From assembly GCA_963925605.1 (NCBI GenBank), contig CAWURY010000004.1, forward strand, positions 1-36,208: a stretch of DNA of 36,208 nt. Reading direction: 5' to 3'. Position numbers and translations under genes: made by a program. Source of the stretch: Porticoccus sp963925605 (GTDB lineage Bacteria; Pseudomonadota; Gammaproteobacteria; Pseudomonadales; Porticoccaceae). Below, in pieces: positions 9,231 to 17,918 of this stretch (positions are counted from its first letter, which is position 1; each line of letters opens with the position of its first letter). The notes beneath the pieces were generated by a model. The model saw only the letters and a program-made list of their open reading frames with translations, was not told the origin of the DNA and searched no databases.

Positions 9231-9530
9231 TGGAGGCGTCCTTTCATTAAGTTAAATCATGACCGCATAGGCATTACCCGCCAGCATAACAAAGTGTTGT
9301 AATATTTTTACTATGGAAGATCCATAACATATACACAAGGTCTAATTTTACCTCAAAAACTCACTAATTATTTCATAAAATAAATCAAATATACTGCTAT
9401 AATGTTTTTTTATCAAAATAAACTCACTAATTTTATAAACTCACTAATGGATTGAGCTATCGCTACAATTTCACATCATCACATCCTATCCTGTCTTTAC
9501 GGTGTACATCGAAATCATCTCAGTCCTAAG
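9231..9530. promoter_or_regulatory. Divergent control region between the mutA operon and the AraC-type regulator
   Basis: This 300-base AT-rich stretch holds no gene. It has three exact copies of AAACTCACTAAT (listed separately). A candidate leftward promoter for mutA has -35 TTGAGG (9351-9356 on the plus strand) and -10 TATATG (9328-9333), spacer 17. A rightward extended -10, TGCTATAAT (TATAAT at 9398-9403), points toward the regulator but has no good -35. Repeat copy 1 abuts the mutA -35, the usual position for an activator. Copies 2 and 3 lie just downstream of the rightward -10, where binding could repress. Promoters are read by eye; the regulatory logic is inferred. Confidence 0.5.
9357..9448 (+). 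repeat. Three exact 12-base direct repeats, AAACTCACTAAT
   Basis: The copies are at 9357-9368, 9420-9431 and 9437-9448, all in the same orientation. Copies 2 and 3 are identical over 14 bases (ATAAACTCACTAAT) and start 17 bases apart; copy 1 starts 63 bases before copy 2. Direct repeats of this size next to an AraC-family gene are typical of that family's binding sites, so these are the best candidates for the sites of the adjacent regulator. The repeats are certain; their role is inferred. Confidence 0.6.
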
Positions 9531-10472
9531 GTGTTGTTGGCGAGAGCTGGGATTAATCCAACCTTTATAAAGCAGACGGAGGGTAGAGCCCATGTCGATC
9601 AAGCGGCACGACTTTTCCGCTTAGTTCAGCAAGAGCTAAATGATGAATTTATGGGATTTACTGCGCAGCCATGCAAATATGGGATATTTCGCATGTTTTG
9701 CGAGGTTTCAAGTGAATGTAAAACATTAGGGGACTTGTTGACGAAAATGGTTCTTTTTTATAATTTGATTACAGATTCTGTAAAAATACAACTCCACACA
9801 AACGAAAACAACACAACTGAGCTGCAATTCAATTTAACCCAACCTGAGCTTGACCCTAAACACTTTTTAGCTGAGTGGTTGCTAGTGACATGGCATCGAT
9901 TCTCTAGCTGGTACATAGCAGAAAATATCCGCCTAACAGGCACTTCTTTTAGTCACGAAATGCCACCCCACATAAAAGAGCTTAAGGTTATGTTCCCTGG
10001 AAGCCTGTCATTTAAGCAGGCAAAAACTAGCATCTCTTTTTCTCATAAATATCTAACAAAATTGTTAGTGCGAACGACCAAAGAATTAAATGTATTTCTA
10101 ACCGATCACCCTGCAGAAATTATGACAATTACAGGTAAATCAACTAGTCTAGAATCTCAAATTGAAAGAGAAATTATGCGGACTAGTTCGAAAAAACTTG
10201 TTTTTCCACGCATAGAATACTTGGCTGAACTTCTAAACCTAAAAACTTTAACCTTCTATAGGCGACTAAAAGATGAAGGCACTAGCTATCAAAAGATAAA
10301 AGATAACATGCGACGCGAAATAGCTATCAACAAGCTGGTAGAAAATAAGCTCTCCGTTGAAGAGATATCAGAAATAGTTGGCTTTATGGAACCCAGATCG
10401 TTTACTAGGGCTTTTAAACATTGGACGGGTTTGACTCCAAGAGCTTATTCCAAGTATCAGTTATTGAAATAA
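9531..10472 (+). CDS. AraC-family transcriptional regulator
   Basis: The 313-residue protein has an N-terminal effector domain of the arabinose-binding-like AraC subgroup (LLARAGINPTF, then ARLFRLVQQELNDEFMGF). A C-terminal pair of helix-turn-helix motifs starts around residue 215: FPRIEYLAELLNLKTLTFYRRL, then VEEISEIVGFMEPRSFTRAFKHWTG, which is the AraC signature. It is divergent from the methylmalonyl-CoA operon and 51 bases upstream of a gabD-like gene, so it may control either or both in response to a metabolite. Start: the GTG at 9531 leaves little sequence before the conserved LLARAGI motif. TAAGG (9527-9531) is better spaced for a TTG at 9537. The frame stays open back to 9456 without an ATG or GTG, so the true N-terminus is uncertain. 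The effector is unknown. Confidence 0.85.
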   Translation: MLLARAGINPTFIKQTEGRAHVDQAARLFRLVQQELNDEFMGFTAQPCKYGIFRMFCEVSSECKTLGDLLTKMVLFYNLITDSVKIQLHTNENNTTELQFNLTQPELDPKHFLAEWLLVTWHRFSSWYIAENIRLTGTSFSHEMPPHIKELKVMFPGSLSFKQAKTSISFSHKYLTKLLVRTTKELNVFLTDHPAEIMTITGKSTSLESQIEREIMRTSSKKLVFPRIEYLAELLNLKTLTFYRRLKDEGTSYQKIKDNMRREIAINKLVENKLSVEEISEIVGFMEPRSFTRAFKHWTGLTPRAYSKYQLLK

Positions 10473-10523
10473 AATACTAAGCATTTTGTCTAAATATTTT
10501 GCTTGTATTTAACTAGGGTGCAT

Positions 10524-11993
10524 ATGAACAAGACTTTGATTTTAAATGATTTGTCATTACTCAAAACTCGGTCTTTTATTGATGGAGAGTGGATATCTTC
10601 TGATACCGGGAATATTCTTGCCGTAAAAAATCCAGCCAATGGAAATGTCATTGCCAATATCACCAAATGCGGCGTTACGGAAACCAAGAGAATGATTAGG
10701 GCAGCAAGCGTAGCTCAAAAACTATGGGCCAAGACGAACGCCAAAGATCGATCAAAATTGATGCGCAAATGGTACAACCTGATTATTGACAACAAAGAAG
10801 ATCTTGCTCAAATTCTTACAGCAGAGCAAGGCAAGCCTGTGACTGAAGCACGAGCAGAAATTGTCTATGGGGCAAACTATATTGAATGGTTCGCAGAGGA
10901 AGCAAAACGCATCTACGGAGATCTGATACCTGCGCCAACAAATGATAAAAAGCTATTCGTCATCAAGCAGCCAATAGGCGTTGTAGCATGCATTACTCCT
11001 TGGAATTTCCCTTGCGCTATGTTAGCTAGAAAAATTGCTCCAGCATTGGCTGCTGGATGTACAGTTGTATGTAAACCTGCCAGCGAGACGCCTCTTTCCG
11101 CAATGGCTCTCGCTGCTTTGGCTGAACGAGCTGGCATTCCAAAGGGTGTTGTAAATATACTAGTTGGCGACCCCGAAGAAATCGGATCTGAACTCACTAG
11201 CAGCCCATTGGTAAAAAAATTGTCTTTTACTGGGTCTACAGCAGTAGGAAAAAAGATCATGGCTGCCAGTTCAAGCACTGTTAAACGAACTTCTATGGAG
11301 TTAGGAGGCAACGCACCATTTATCGTATTTGATGATGCAGATATAGATCTTTCTGTGCGGGGAGCCATGGCCTCAAAATATAGGAATGCCGGTCAAACAT
11401 GCATCTGCGCCAATCGATTTCTGATCCAATCGGGAATTTATGAAGAGTTTTCTGAAAAGCTCACCAAGGCCGTAGGGGAGCTTTCCTTGGGCTTCGGTGC
11501 TGCAGAAAATACCTCTATTGGACCCCTCATCAATGAGCAGGCTGCTGACAATGTTTGCGCCCTTATTAAGGATGCCACCAAAAAAGGTGCAAAAGTACTC
11601 ATCGGTGGAGGTCGTTCAAAACTAGGCCGTAATTTTATAGAACCCACGGTTCTTCGCAATGTCACTAAATCTATGCGAATTTTTTCTGAAGAAATTTTTG
11701 GCCCTGTGGCCCCTTTATTTAAATTCAACACTGAAGCTGAAGCTATCGCATTAGCGAATGACACAGAGTATGGCTTAGCAGCCTATTTTTATACTCTTAA
11801 CAGCAATCGAATTTGGCGAGTTGCAGAACAACTAGAGTATGGTGTCGTTGGAATCAATGAAAGTATGATCTCAAATGAAATGGCTCCTTTTGGTGGTATA
11901 AAAGAATCAGGCCAAGGCCGAGAAGGCTCAAAATACGGCCTTGATGACTACCTAGAACTGAAATATATTTGCCTTGGTGGACTGGAGCCATAA
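10524..11993 (+). CDS. gabD: Succinate-semialdehyde dehydrogenase, GabD-like
   Basis: Oxidises succinate semialdehyde to succinate with NAD(P)+, the last step of GABA and related breakdown. The product has 489 residues from the ATG at 10524, chosen because AGGG lies 5 bases upstream; a TTG at 10503 is in frame but has no ribosome site. Aldehyde dehydrogenase hallmarks are present: TPWNFPCAM, the base Glu259 in MELGGN, the nucleophile Cys293 in NAGQTCICANR, and FSEEIFGP. GabD-specific stretches include YGDLIPAP and the C-terminus GLDDYLELKYICLGGL. No GABA transaminase or permease is near. Substrate is inferred from resemblance; methylmalonate-semialdehyde dehydrogenase (MmsA) was considered, but the motifs favour GabD. 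Confidence 0.88.
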   Translation: MNKTLILNDLSLLKTRSFIDGEWISSDTGNILAVKNPANGNVIANITKCGVTETKRMIRAASVAQKLWAKTNAKDRSKLMRKWYNLIIDNKEDLAQILTAEQGKPVTEARAEIVYGANYIEWFAEEAKRIYGDLIPAPTNDKKLFVIKQPIGVVACITPWNFPCAMLARKIAPALAAGCTVVCKPASETPLSAMALAALAERAGIPKGVVNILVGDPEEIGSELTSSPLVKKLSFTGSTAVGKKIMAASSSTVKRTSMELGGNAPFIVFDDADIDLSVRGAMASKYRNAGQTCICANRFLIQSGIYEEFSEKLTKAVGELSLGFGAAENTSIGPLINEQAADNVCALIKDATKKGAKVLIGGGRSKLGRNFIEPTVLRNVTKSMRIFSEEIFGPVAPLFKFNTEAEAIALANDTEYGLAAYFYTLNSNRIWRVAEQLEYGVVGINESMISNEMAPFGGIKESGQGREGSKYGLDDYLELKYICLGGLEP

Positions 11994-12079
11994 GATGGCA
12001 TATTTAATTGATGTTATAACTTCAGTTGTTAAAAATAATTTTTTACCAAAAACTTACTAGTCCAAATCAACTGACAATT

Positions 12080-12847
12080 GTGAAATTAAAATACTCTACT
12101 CAAGGTACCGGCGAACCCCTGATATTACTGCACGGCATGTTTGGCTCCAGAAGTAATCTGAGCTTATTGCGTGGGGCACTCTCAGATAAATATATGGTCA
12201 TCGCACCGGATCTTCGAAACCATGGTAGATCTCCCCATAGCGAGGAAATGAACTACTCCTGCATGGCCAATGATATTATCGAGCTGATGAATGATTTAAG
12301 TCTTGGCCAGACGACCTTGATTGGCCACTCCATGGGCGGAAAAATTGCTATGCAGGTAGCACTGAATCACGCCAACAGGGTTGGCAAAATTGTCATTGCA
12401 GATATTTCACCTATCAACTATGAGCCTGATCGTCATAGTGAAGTAATTGCAGGGCTAAATACCCTAATTGAAGCAAGGCCATCCTCCAGAATAGAGGCAG
12501 ATAAATTACTATCATCCTATATTAAAAACGGGATAACTAGGACGTTTCTTTTAAAGAATATTATTCGCAGACTAGATGGAAAATTTGACCTACGGCTTTC
12601 TATGAAAGGCATTACCGCTAATTACTATAACAAGCTAACCTCAGCTCCTACCGGACAACCGTTTACAGGGTCTTCTCTTTTTGTAAAGGGAGAGAATTCT
12701 CCATACATACAAGACAAACATCTTGATGAGATATTAAGATTATTTCCTAAAGCACAACTGAAAACTATAAATAATGCCGGCCACTGGCTGCATACTGAAA
12801 AGCCAAAGGAATTTAATCAAATTATTATCAATTTCTTGAATCTATAG
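12080..12847 (+). CDS. ybfF: Alpha/beta-hydrolase, YbfF-type esterase
   Basis: A predicted cytoplasmic serine esterase; E. coli YbfF acts on acyl-CoA and short esters. The nucleophile elbow is GHSMGG (Ser84 from this start), the oxyanion-hole region is LLHGMFGS, and the catalytic His is about residue 235 in NAGHWLHTE. The start is GTG at 12080, giving 255 residues, which matches E. coli YbfF and places VKLKY at the N-terminus as usual. A TTG at 12026 would add 18 residues with no ribosome site; neither start has a strong one. It follows gabD by about 86 bases and converges on gcvP. The physiological substrate is unknown. Confidence 0.82.
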   Translation: MKLKYSTQGTGEPLILLHGMFGSRSNLSLLRGALSDKYMVIAPDLRNHGRSPHSEEMNYSCMANDIIELMNDLSLGQTTLIGHSMGGKIAMQVALNHANRVGKIVIADISPINYEPDRHSEVIAGLNTLIEARPSSRIEADKLLSSYIKNGITRTFLLKNIIRRLDGKFDLRLSMKGITANYYNKLTSAPTGQPFTGSSLFVKGENSPYIQDKHLDEILRLFPKAQLKTINNAGHWLHTEKPKEFNQIIINFLNL

Positions 12848-12877
12848 GTCGGTCTAAAATAGATATCTCGAAGCTGA

Positions 12878-15733
12878 TCATTCATAATCCGAAATTGACA
12901 CACAAGCACAAATTAAATTTTTGTCACCATGTACATTATCAATTCTGCCCACTGGAGGCCAATACTTCGAGTCTCTTAGAGATGCGAGCGGGTAGGCTGC
13001 TTTCTCTCTTGAATAGCTTCTATTCCAGTTGTCGGCTACTACCACATCAGCAGTATGAGGTGCATGGCAGAGAGGGTTATCATCCGCAGGATACTCGCCT
13101 TTTTGGATAGAGAAAATCTCCTTGCGGATTTCTAGCATAGCATCACAAAAACGATCTAGTTCATTCTTTGATTCACTTTCAGTGGGCTCAATCATCAGGG
13201 TGCCTGGAACAGGAAATGACATGGTAGGAGCATGGAAGCCATAATCAATGAGCCGCTTTGCTAGATCATCGACTGAAACTCCAGTATCATCCTTAATCTT
13301 TCGTAAATCTATAATACATTCATGGGCGACTCGATCATTCGCTCCCGTATAAAGAATTGTGTAATCATTTTTGAGGCGCTCTGCAATATAATTTGCGTTT
13401 AAAATAGCTATCTCTGTCGCATGTTTTAATCCTTCCGATCCCATCATTTTCATGTACATCCAAGTTATTGGAAGGATACCGGCACTGCCCCATGGGGCAG
13501 ATGAAACGGCACTCACAATAGAGTCTCGAGCGAACTTTCGATGTCCTGGTAAATAGGGTGCTAAATGCTGGCTAACTGCAACAGGGCCAACTCCAGGACC
13601 ACCACCACCATGAGGGATACAAAAGGTCTTATGCAGATTTAAATGAGAAACATCGCCACCAAACTTTCCTGGCCTACAAAGACCGACCATAGCATTGAGA
13701 TTGGCTCCATCAATATAAACCTGGCCCCCGTGCTGGTGGACTATATCGCAAATTTCAATAATACCCTCTTCAAATACCCCATGTGTTGAAGGGTAAGTCA
13801 CCATAATAGCCGCTAAATTACCAGCGTGCTCCTCGGCCTTCGCTCGAAGTTCTTGTAGATCAACATTCCCATTTTCGTCGCAACTAGTTACCACCACTGT
13901 CATACCGCACATCTGAGCAGAAGCAGGATTTGTGCCATGAGCAGAATTAGGAATTAAACATATATTGCGATTTGAATCCCCTCGGCTCGCATGATAGGCG
14001 CGAATGGCTAGCAATCCAGCATATTCCCCCTGAGATCCCGCATTGGGCTGCAAAGAAACTGCATCATAGCCTGTCACAGCACAGAGCATCGACTCAACTT
14101 CTTTAATCATTTCTGTATAACCTGCCGTTTGGTCAAATGGAGCAAAGGGATGAATATTTGCAAATTCTGGCCAACTGACAGGTATCATTTCTGCTGTAGC
14201 GTTCAATTTCATTGTGCATGAACCAAGGGGTATCATTGCACGATCCAATGCAATATCTTTGTCTGAAAGTTTTCGCAGATAACGAAGCATCTCTGTCTCT
14301 GAGTGGTAAGTATTGAATACCTGATGAGATAAAGGAATATCTTCGCGTAACAATCCAGATGGCACCCCGCTGAGCGCCAAAGGCTCCATCTCATTGACGG
14401 TTAAATTCGTATTGTTATTAAACACACGCCAAAGAATTTCTAAATCTGCTGAACAAGTAGCTTCATCAAAAGAAACACCCAGATGAAGCTCATCGATTAT
14501 TCGCAAATTAAATCCTGCAGAAACAGCTGATTTGTGGATTTTTGAAGTATTTTTACCTGTAGCTACAGTAAGCGTGTCAAAAAAACTATCATTCACTGGC
14601 ATGCACCCAATTCTCTTTAAGCCAGCTGAAAAAATAGCTGTGAGGCAATGTACTTTTTGAGCAATACGCTTAAGTCCAACAGGGCCATGGTAGACTGCAT
14701 ACATGCTTGCCATAACCGCTAAAAGCGCTTGCGCAGTACAGATATTACTAGTGGCCTTTTCTCGACGGATATGCTGTTCTCGAGTCTGCAAAGCCAACCG
14801 ATAAGCTGGCTTCCCGCTGCTATCAAGAGAGACGCCAACTAAACGGCCTGGCAGTGAACGCTTAAATAGGTCTTTGGTCGCCATATAAGCCGCATGCGGT
14901 CCTCCGAAACCTAGCGGGACACCAAATCTCTGGGTGCACCCTATGGCCACATCAGCGCCTATATTACCAGGACTTTTGAGCAACAATAAGCTTAAGATAT
15001 CTGCGGCCATAACTACTAATGCTTGTTTCTGATGAGCAATTTTGACAACTCCACTAAAATCTCTAATTGCTCCATCTTCACCTGGATACTGCAGTAGCAC
15101 TCCAAACAAATCATACTTCTCGATCTCAGATGGATCCCCTACAACAACATCCAAACCCATTGGCTCTGCTCGAGTCTTAATTACATCAATTGTTTGCGGG
15201 AAACAATGCTTATCAACAAAAAATACCACACTTTTAGATTTCGACATCCGCCGACACAGTGTCATCGCCTCAGCCGCTGCAGTTCCTTCGTCTAGCAACG
15301 ATGCGCTTGCTAAATCCATTCCAGTAAGATCAGTAATCATTGTCTGAAAATTTAGCAATGCCTCAAGTCGTCCTTGAGAAATTTCAGGCTGATAAGGGGT
15401 ATAGGCGGTATACCAGGCCGGATTTTCTAATACATTTCGCAAAATCACATTGGGTGTGATGGTGTTATAGTAGCCTTGGCCAATAAGAGTTTTTAGCACC
15501 TTATTCTTTCTGGCGATGCTTGCTAATTTGTCCAATGTTTCTTGCTCTGTTGCCGCGACCCCTAAATCAAGAGACTCGGAAAAACGAATTTTTTTCGGGA
15601 CCACCGCATCAATGAAAGAGTCCAAAGATTCATATCCGATACTCTGGAGCATTGCTAGCTTGTCTTCATCGGAGGGGCCTATATGTCGACGAATAAACTC
15701 GTTATTATTAGACAGATCTATTAATAATTTCAT
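12878..15733 (-). CDS. gcvP: Glycine dehydrogenase (decarboxylating), P protein of the glycine cleavage system
   Basis: This PLP enzyme decarboxylates glycine and transfers the aminomethyl group to the lipoyl arm of GcvH. The 951-residue chain is the fused homodimer type (N- and C-terminal halves in one protein). The conserved start EFIRRHIGPSDED, the EQHIRREKATSNICTAQALL stretch and the glycine-rich PHGGGGPGVGP are present. The PLP lysine is Lys702 in NLHKTF. It lies 81 bases downstream of gcvT with no terminator seen, so the two are probably co-transcribed. The H-protein gene, often between T and P, is absent here. Identity is certain. Confidence 0.96.
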   Translation of the reverse strand: MKLLIDLSNNNEFIRRHIGPSDEDKLAMLQSIGYESLDSFIDAVVPKKIRFSESLDLGVAATEQETLDKLASIARKNKVLKTLIGQGYYNTITPNVILRNVLENPAWYTAYTPYQPEISQGRLEALLNFQTMITDLTGMDLASASLLDEGTAAAEAMTLCRRMSKSKSVVFFVDKHCFPQTIDVIKTRAEPMGLDVVVGDPSEIEKYDLFGVLLQYPGEDGAIRDFSGVVKIAHQKQALVVMAADILSLLLLKSPGNIGADVAIGCTQRFGVPLGFGGPHAAYMATKDLFKRSLPGRLVGVSLDSSGKPAYRLALQTREQHIRREKATSNICTAQALLAVMASMYAVYHGPVGLKRIAQKVHCLTAIFSAGLKRIGCMPVNDSFFDTLTVATGKNTSKIHKSAVSAGFNLRIIDELHLGVSFDEATCSADLEILWRVFNNNTNLTVNEMEPLALSGVPSGLLREDIPLSHQVFNTYHSETEMLRYLRKLSDKDIALDRAMIPLGSCTMKLNATAEMIPVSWPEFANIHPFAPFDQTAGYTEMIKEVESMLCAVTGYDAVSLQPNAGSQGEYAGLLAIRAYHASRGDSNRNICLIPNSAHGTNPASAQMCGMTVVVTSCDENGNVDLQELRAKAEEHAGNLAAIMVTYPSTHGVFEEGIIEICDIVHQHGGQVYIDGANLNAMVGLCRPGKFGGDVSHLNLHKTFCIPHGGGGPGVGPVAVSQHLAPYLPGHRKFARDSIVSAVSSAPWGSAGILPITWMYMKMMGSEGLKHATEIAILNANYIAERLKNDYTILYTGANDRVAHECIIDLRKIKDDTGVSVDDLAKRLIDYGFHAPTMSFPVPGTLMIEPTESESKNELDRFCDAMLEIRKEIFSIQKGEYPADDNPLCHAPHTADVVVADNWNRSYSREKAAYPLASLRDSKYWPPVGRIDNVHGDKNLICACVSISDYE

Positions 15734-15814
15734 GCAGTAATATCTCTATATTTTTAATTAATATTTCGTTGATGTTAAGTCTTTAATCGATAAAAAAATA
15801 ATTAGACCGGCTTT

Positions 15815-16942
15815 TTATCCGCGATAATAACGATTTGGCACAAATGGCATTTTTTGAACAGAAACTGGGTGCACTTTGCCGCGCACAATTGCTCCAAATT
15901 CAGTACCTATTTTTGAATACTTTGCCTTTACATAACCCATAGCTAGCGGAGCATCAAGGCTTGGACCAAAGCCGCCACTAGTGACAACACCGATGACTTC
16001 GTTTTTTTTGTTTACAAGTTCAGCGCCTTCTCGAACTGGCGCTCTTCCTTCTATTTTAAGGCCAACACGCTTTCGTGTAGCGCCATGCATTGTCTCTCGA
16101 AAAATAATGTCAGCGCCAGGAAAGCCCCCAGATTTCTCACCATCTGAACGACGGGACTTGCTGATACTCCAAAGCAAAGAAGCCTGAATAGGAGTAGTCT
16201 GGGCATTAATGTCATGGCCATGGAGACAAAGTCCTGCCTCTAATCTTAATGAGTCCCTAGCACCCAAACCAGCAGCCTTTACCCGTTCATAAGATAATAG
16301 CTTACGAGCCAATAATTCAGAAGATTCAGGCGGGACGGAGATCTCGAATCCATCTTCGCCGGTATAGCCAGAGCGAGTTATATAGCAGTCAATCCCAGCT
16401 AAATTAACGCGGGCACCTGACATGAATAGCATTTCTTGTGACTCCGGAGCCAAATCTTTCATTACTTGTGCGGCAGCAGGTCCTTGCAACGCAAGCAATC
16501 CTTGGTTCTCCATGTGATGGATATGGAATCTATCAAGATTATCTCTAAAATATTCAAGATCCCGATCCTTGCAGTCTGCATTAACGACAAGAAAAAAACA
16601 GTCCTCTGCCCACCGTGCAATCATCAAATCATCGAGAATGCCTCCATCATCATTAGTCAGCAAAGCATAGATCTGCTTATTAACACCTAGATTCTCCAAC
16701 TCAACAGGAATTAATGCCTCTAGGGCTTTCGCCACACCTTTTCCTGTAATAGTTATTTGCCCCATATGAGAAACATCGAATAATCCGGCATGTTGACGGG
16801 TATGCAAATGCTCTGTTTTTACGCCGTCTGGATATTGCACTGGCATCGCATAGCCCGCAAAAGCTATCATGCGTCCATCTAATTGCAAATGAAGATCCTT
16901 AAGTGGCGTGGACTTAAGCTCACTACTGTTATTTTTGTTCAT
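15815..16942 (-). CDS. gcvT: Aminomethyltransferase, T protein of the glycine cleavage system
   Basis: Releases ammonia from the aminomethyl-lipoyl GcvH and passes the one-carbon unit to tetrahydrofolate. It has 375 residues, the usual length. Visible family motifs are MIAFAGYAMPVQYPDG, LFDVSHMGQ, QGPAA, RSGYTGEDGFEI, ARDSLRLEAGLCLHGHD and, near the C-terminus, GFVPNRYYRG-like FVPNRYYRG. It is first in the gcvT-gcvP pair and divergent from a LysR-family gene, a common regulatory arrangement. The 126-base upstream gap shows no glycine-riboswitch-like structure. No strong ribosome site precedes the ATG (AGAAAATTATAGCT). Confidence 0.95.
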   Translation of the reverse strand: MNKNNSSELKSTPLKDLHLQLDGRMIAFAGYAMPVQYPDGVKTEHLHTRQHAGLFDVSHMGQITITGKGVAKALEALIPVELENLGVNKQIYALLTNDDGGILDDLMIARWAEDCFFLVVNADCKDRDLEYFRDNLDRFHIHHMENQGLLALQGPAAAQVMKDLAPESQEMLFMSGARVNLAGIDCYITRSGYTGEDGFEISVPPESSELLARKLLSYERVKAAGLGARDSLRLEAGLCLHGHDINAQTTPIQASLLWSISKSRRSDGEKSGGFPGADIIFRETMHGATRKRVGLKIEGRAPVREGAELVNKKNEVIGVVTSGGFGPSLDAPLAMGYVKAKYSKIGTEFGAIVRGKVHPVSVQKMPFVPNRYYRG

Positions 16943-17040
16943 AGCTATAATTTTCTAAATGTAGGCAAGGGCATATAAAAGTGTCATCTTAACGCTCATG
17001 TATAAATTGGTAAAATTAATAGTTAAAATACATTCATAAA

Positions 17041-17062
17041 TAATTTAAATACTACTAAATTA
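17041..17062. promoter_or_regulatory. Inverted repeat in the gcvT/LysR divergent region, possible LysR site
   Basis: A perfect 7-base inverted repeat, TAATTTA and TAAATTA, has an 8-base gap and ends 6 bases before the LysR ATG. It contains the T-N11-A pattern of LysR boxes (T17046, A17058). In such AT-rich DNA a chance match is quite possible. If real, its position suits autorepression. Confidence 0.3.
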
Positions 17063-17068
17063 AACAAT

Positions 17069-17917
17069 ATGACTGATATTCCTACAGCACTCCTTAGATC
17101 ATTCGTTACTGTCATCGAACTGGGCGGTTTCACCCAAGCTGCGGAATGGCTAGGCCGGTCGCAACCAGCAATTAGTCTCCAGATAAAGCGTCTGGAAGAA
17201 ATGCTTGGACAGACTCTACTTGTTCGAAGTCGGCAACAATTAGAGCTTAGCCCATCAGGGCATTTGTTATTTAAATACGCAAAACAAATTTTAGCTATAA
17301 ATGATGAGGCTTTATCTCGGTTGAGCAAGAGCTCGATAAGCGGTCAAATTCATTTTGGCATTCCCAGTGAATTTGCCACCACCTTACTACCAAAAATCGT
17401 AGGTCGTTTTGCGCAAGCATACCCAAATGTCACTCTTGAGGTCACTTGCGCTTTAAGCAAAGATCTTCTATCTACGTCAGGCCGCCTTCGTTATGACCTG
17501 ATTCTAGCGCTGCATGACGATCCATTCTCAGCTGGAAACAACCTTGTCAAAGAAGACACTTTAGTCTGGGTGAGTGGCACTGATAGTGATGCCCACTTAC
17601 AAATGATACTGCCATTAATTGCCGCGCCTGAAGGATGTATCTATCGAAAACGAGGAAAAGAAACCCTCCAGAAAAATCAAAAATCTTGGCGTATTGTATA
17701 TACAATACCTGACCTAACGGGCATTCAAGCGGCTATTAATGAAGGGTTAGGGGTAACAGTTTTAGCCAAAAGCACTGTTCCTGCAAATCTACGCATATTA
17801 AATAATAATGCGAAACTTCCGAAACTCGGAAAGGTTGGGATTAGCCTCATATCTCAAAATAGTGACCCCAGTGAAGCGATTACCAGGCTAATGGAGTTTG
17901 TTAAAGCCTCACTTTAA
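17069..17917 (+). CDS. LysR-family transcriptional regulator
   Basis: The 282-residue protein has an N-terminal winged helix-turn-helix (residues 5-64: LLRSFVTVIELGGFTQAAEWL, then SQPAISLQIKRLEEMLGQTLL) and a LysR substrate-binding domain from about residue 90 (GQIHFGIPSEFATTLLP). It is divergent from gcvT across 126 bases, so the glycine cleavage genes are its likeliest target. The helix-turn-helix does not look like E. coli GcvA, so it was not given that name. It converges on nrdJb with only one base between the stop codons. The effector is unknown. Confidence 0.87.
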   Translation: MTDIPTALLRSFVTVIELGGFTQAAEWLGRSQPAISLQIKRLEEMLGQTLLVRSRQQLELSPSGHLLFKYAKQILAINDEALSRLSKSSISGQIHFGIPSEFATTLLPKIVGRFAQAYPNVTLEVTCALSKDLLSTSGRLRYDLILALHDDPFSAGNNLVKEDTLVWVSGTDSDAHLQMILPLIAAPEGCIYRKRGKETLQKNQKSWRIVYTIPDLTGIQAAINEGLGVTVLAKSTVPANLRILNNNAKLPKLGKVGISLISQNSDPSEAITRLMEFVKASL

Positions 17918-17918
17918 C

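Noticed and set aside
9231..9530. Cobalamin riboswitch before mutA (and likewise before nrdJa)
   Set aside because: No B12-box-like sequence or long structured leader was seen; the gaps are explained by promoters, repeats and NrdR boxes.
10524..11993. Methylmalonate-semialdehyde dehydrogenase (MmsA), as in Pseudomonas mmsR-mmsAB next to an AraC gene
   Set aside because: Motifs (YGDLIPAP, NAGQTCICANR, GLDDYLELKYICLGG) are of the GabD type, and no mmsB follows.
16943..17068. Glycine riboswitch before gcvT
   Set aside because: The gap is only 126 AT-rich bases and shows no paired aptamer-like helices or conserved G-rich core.
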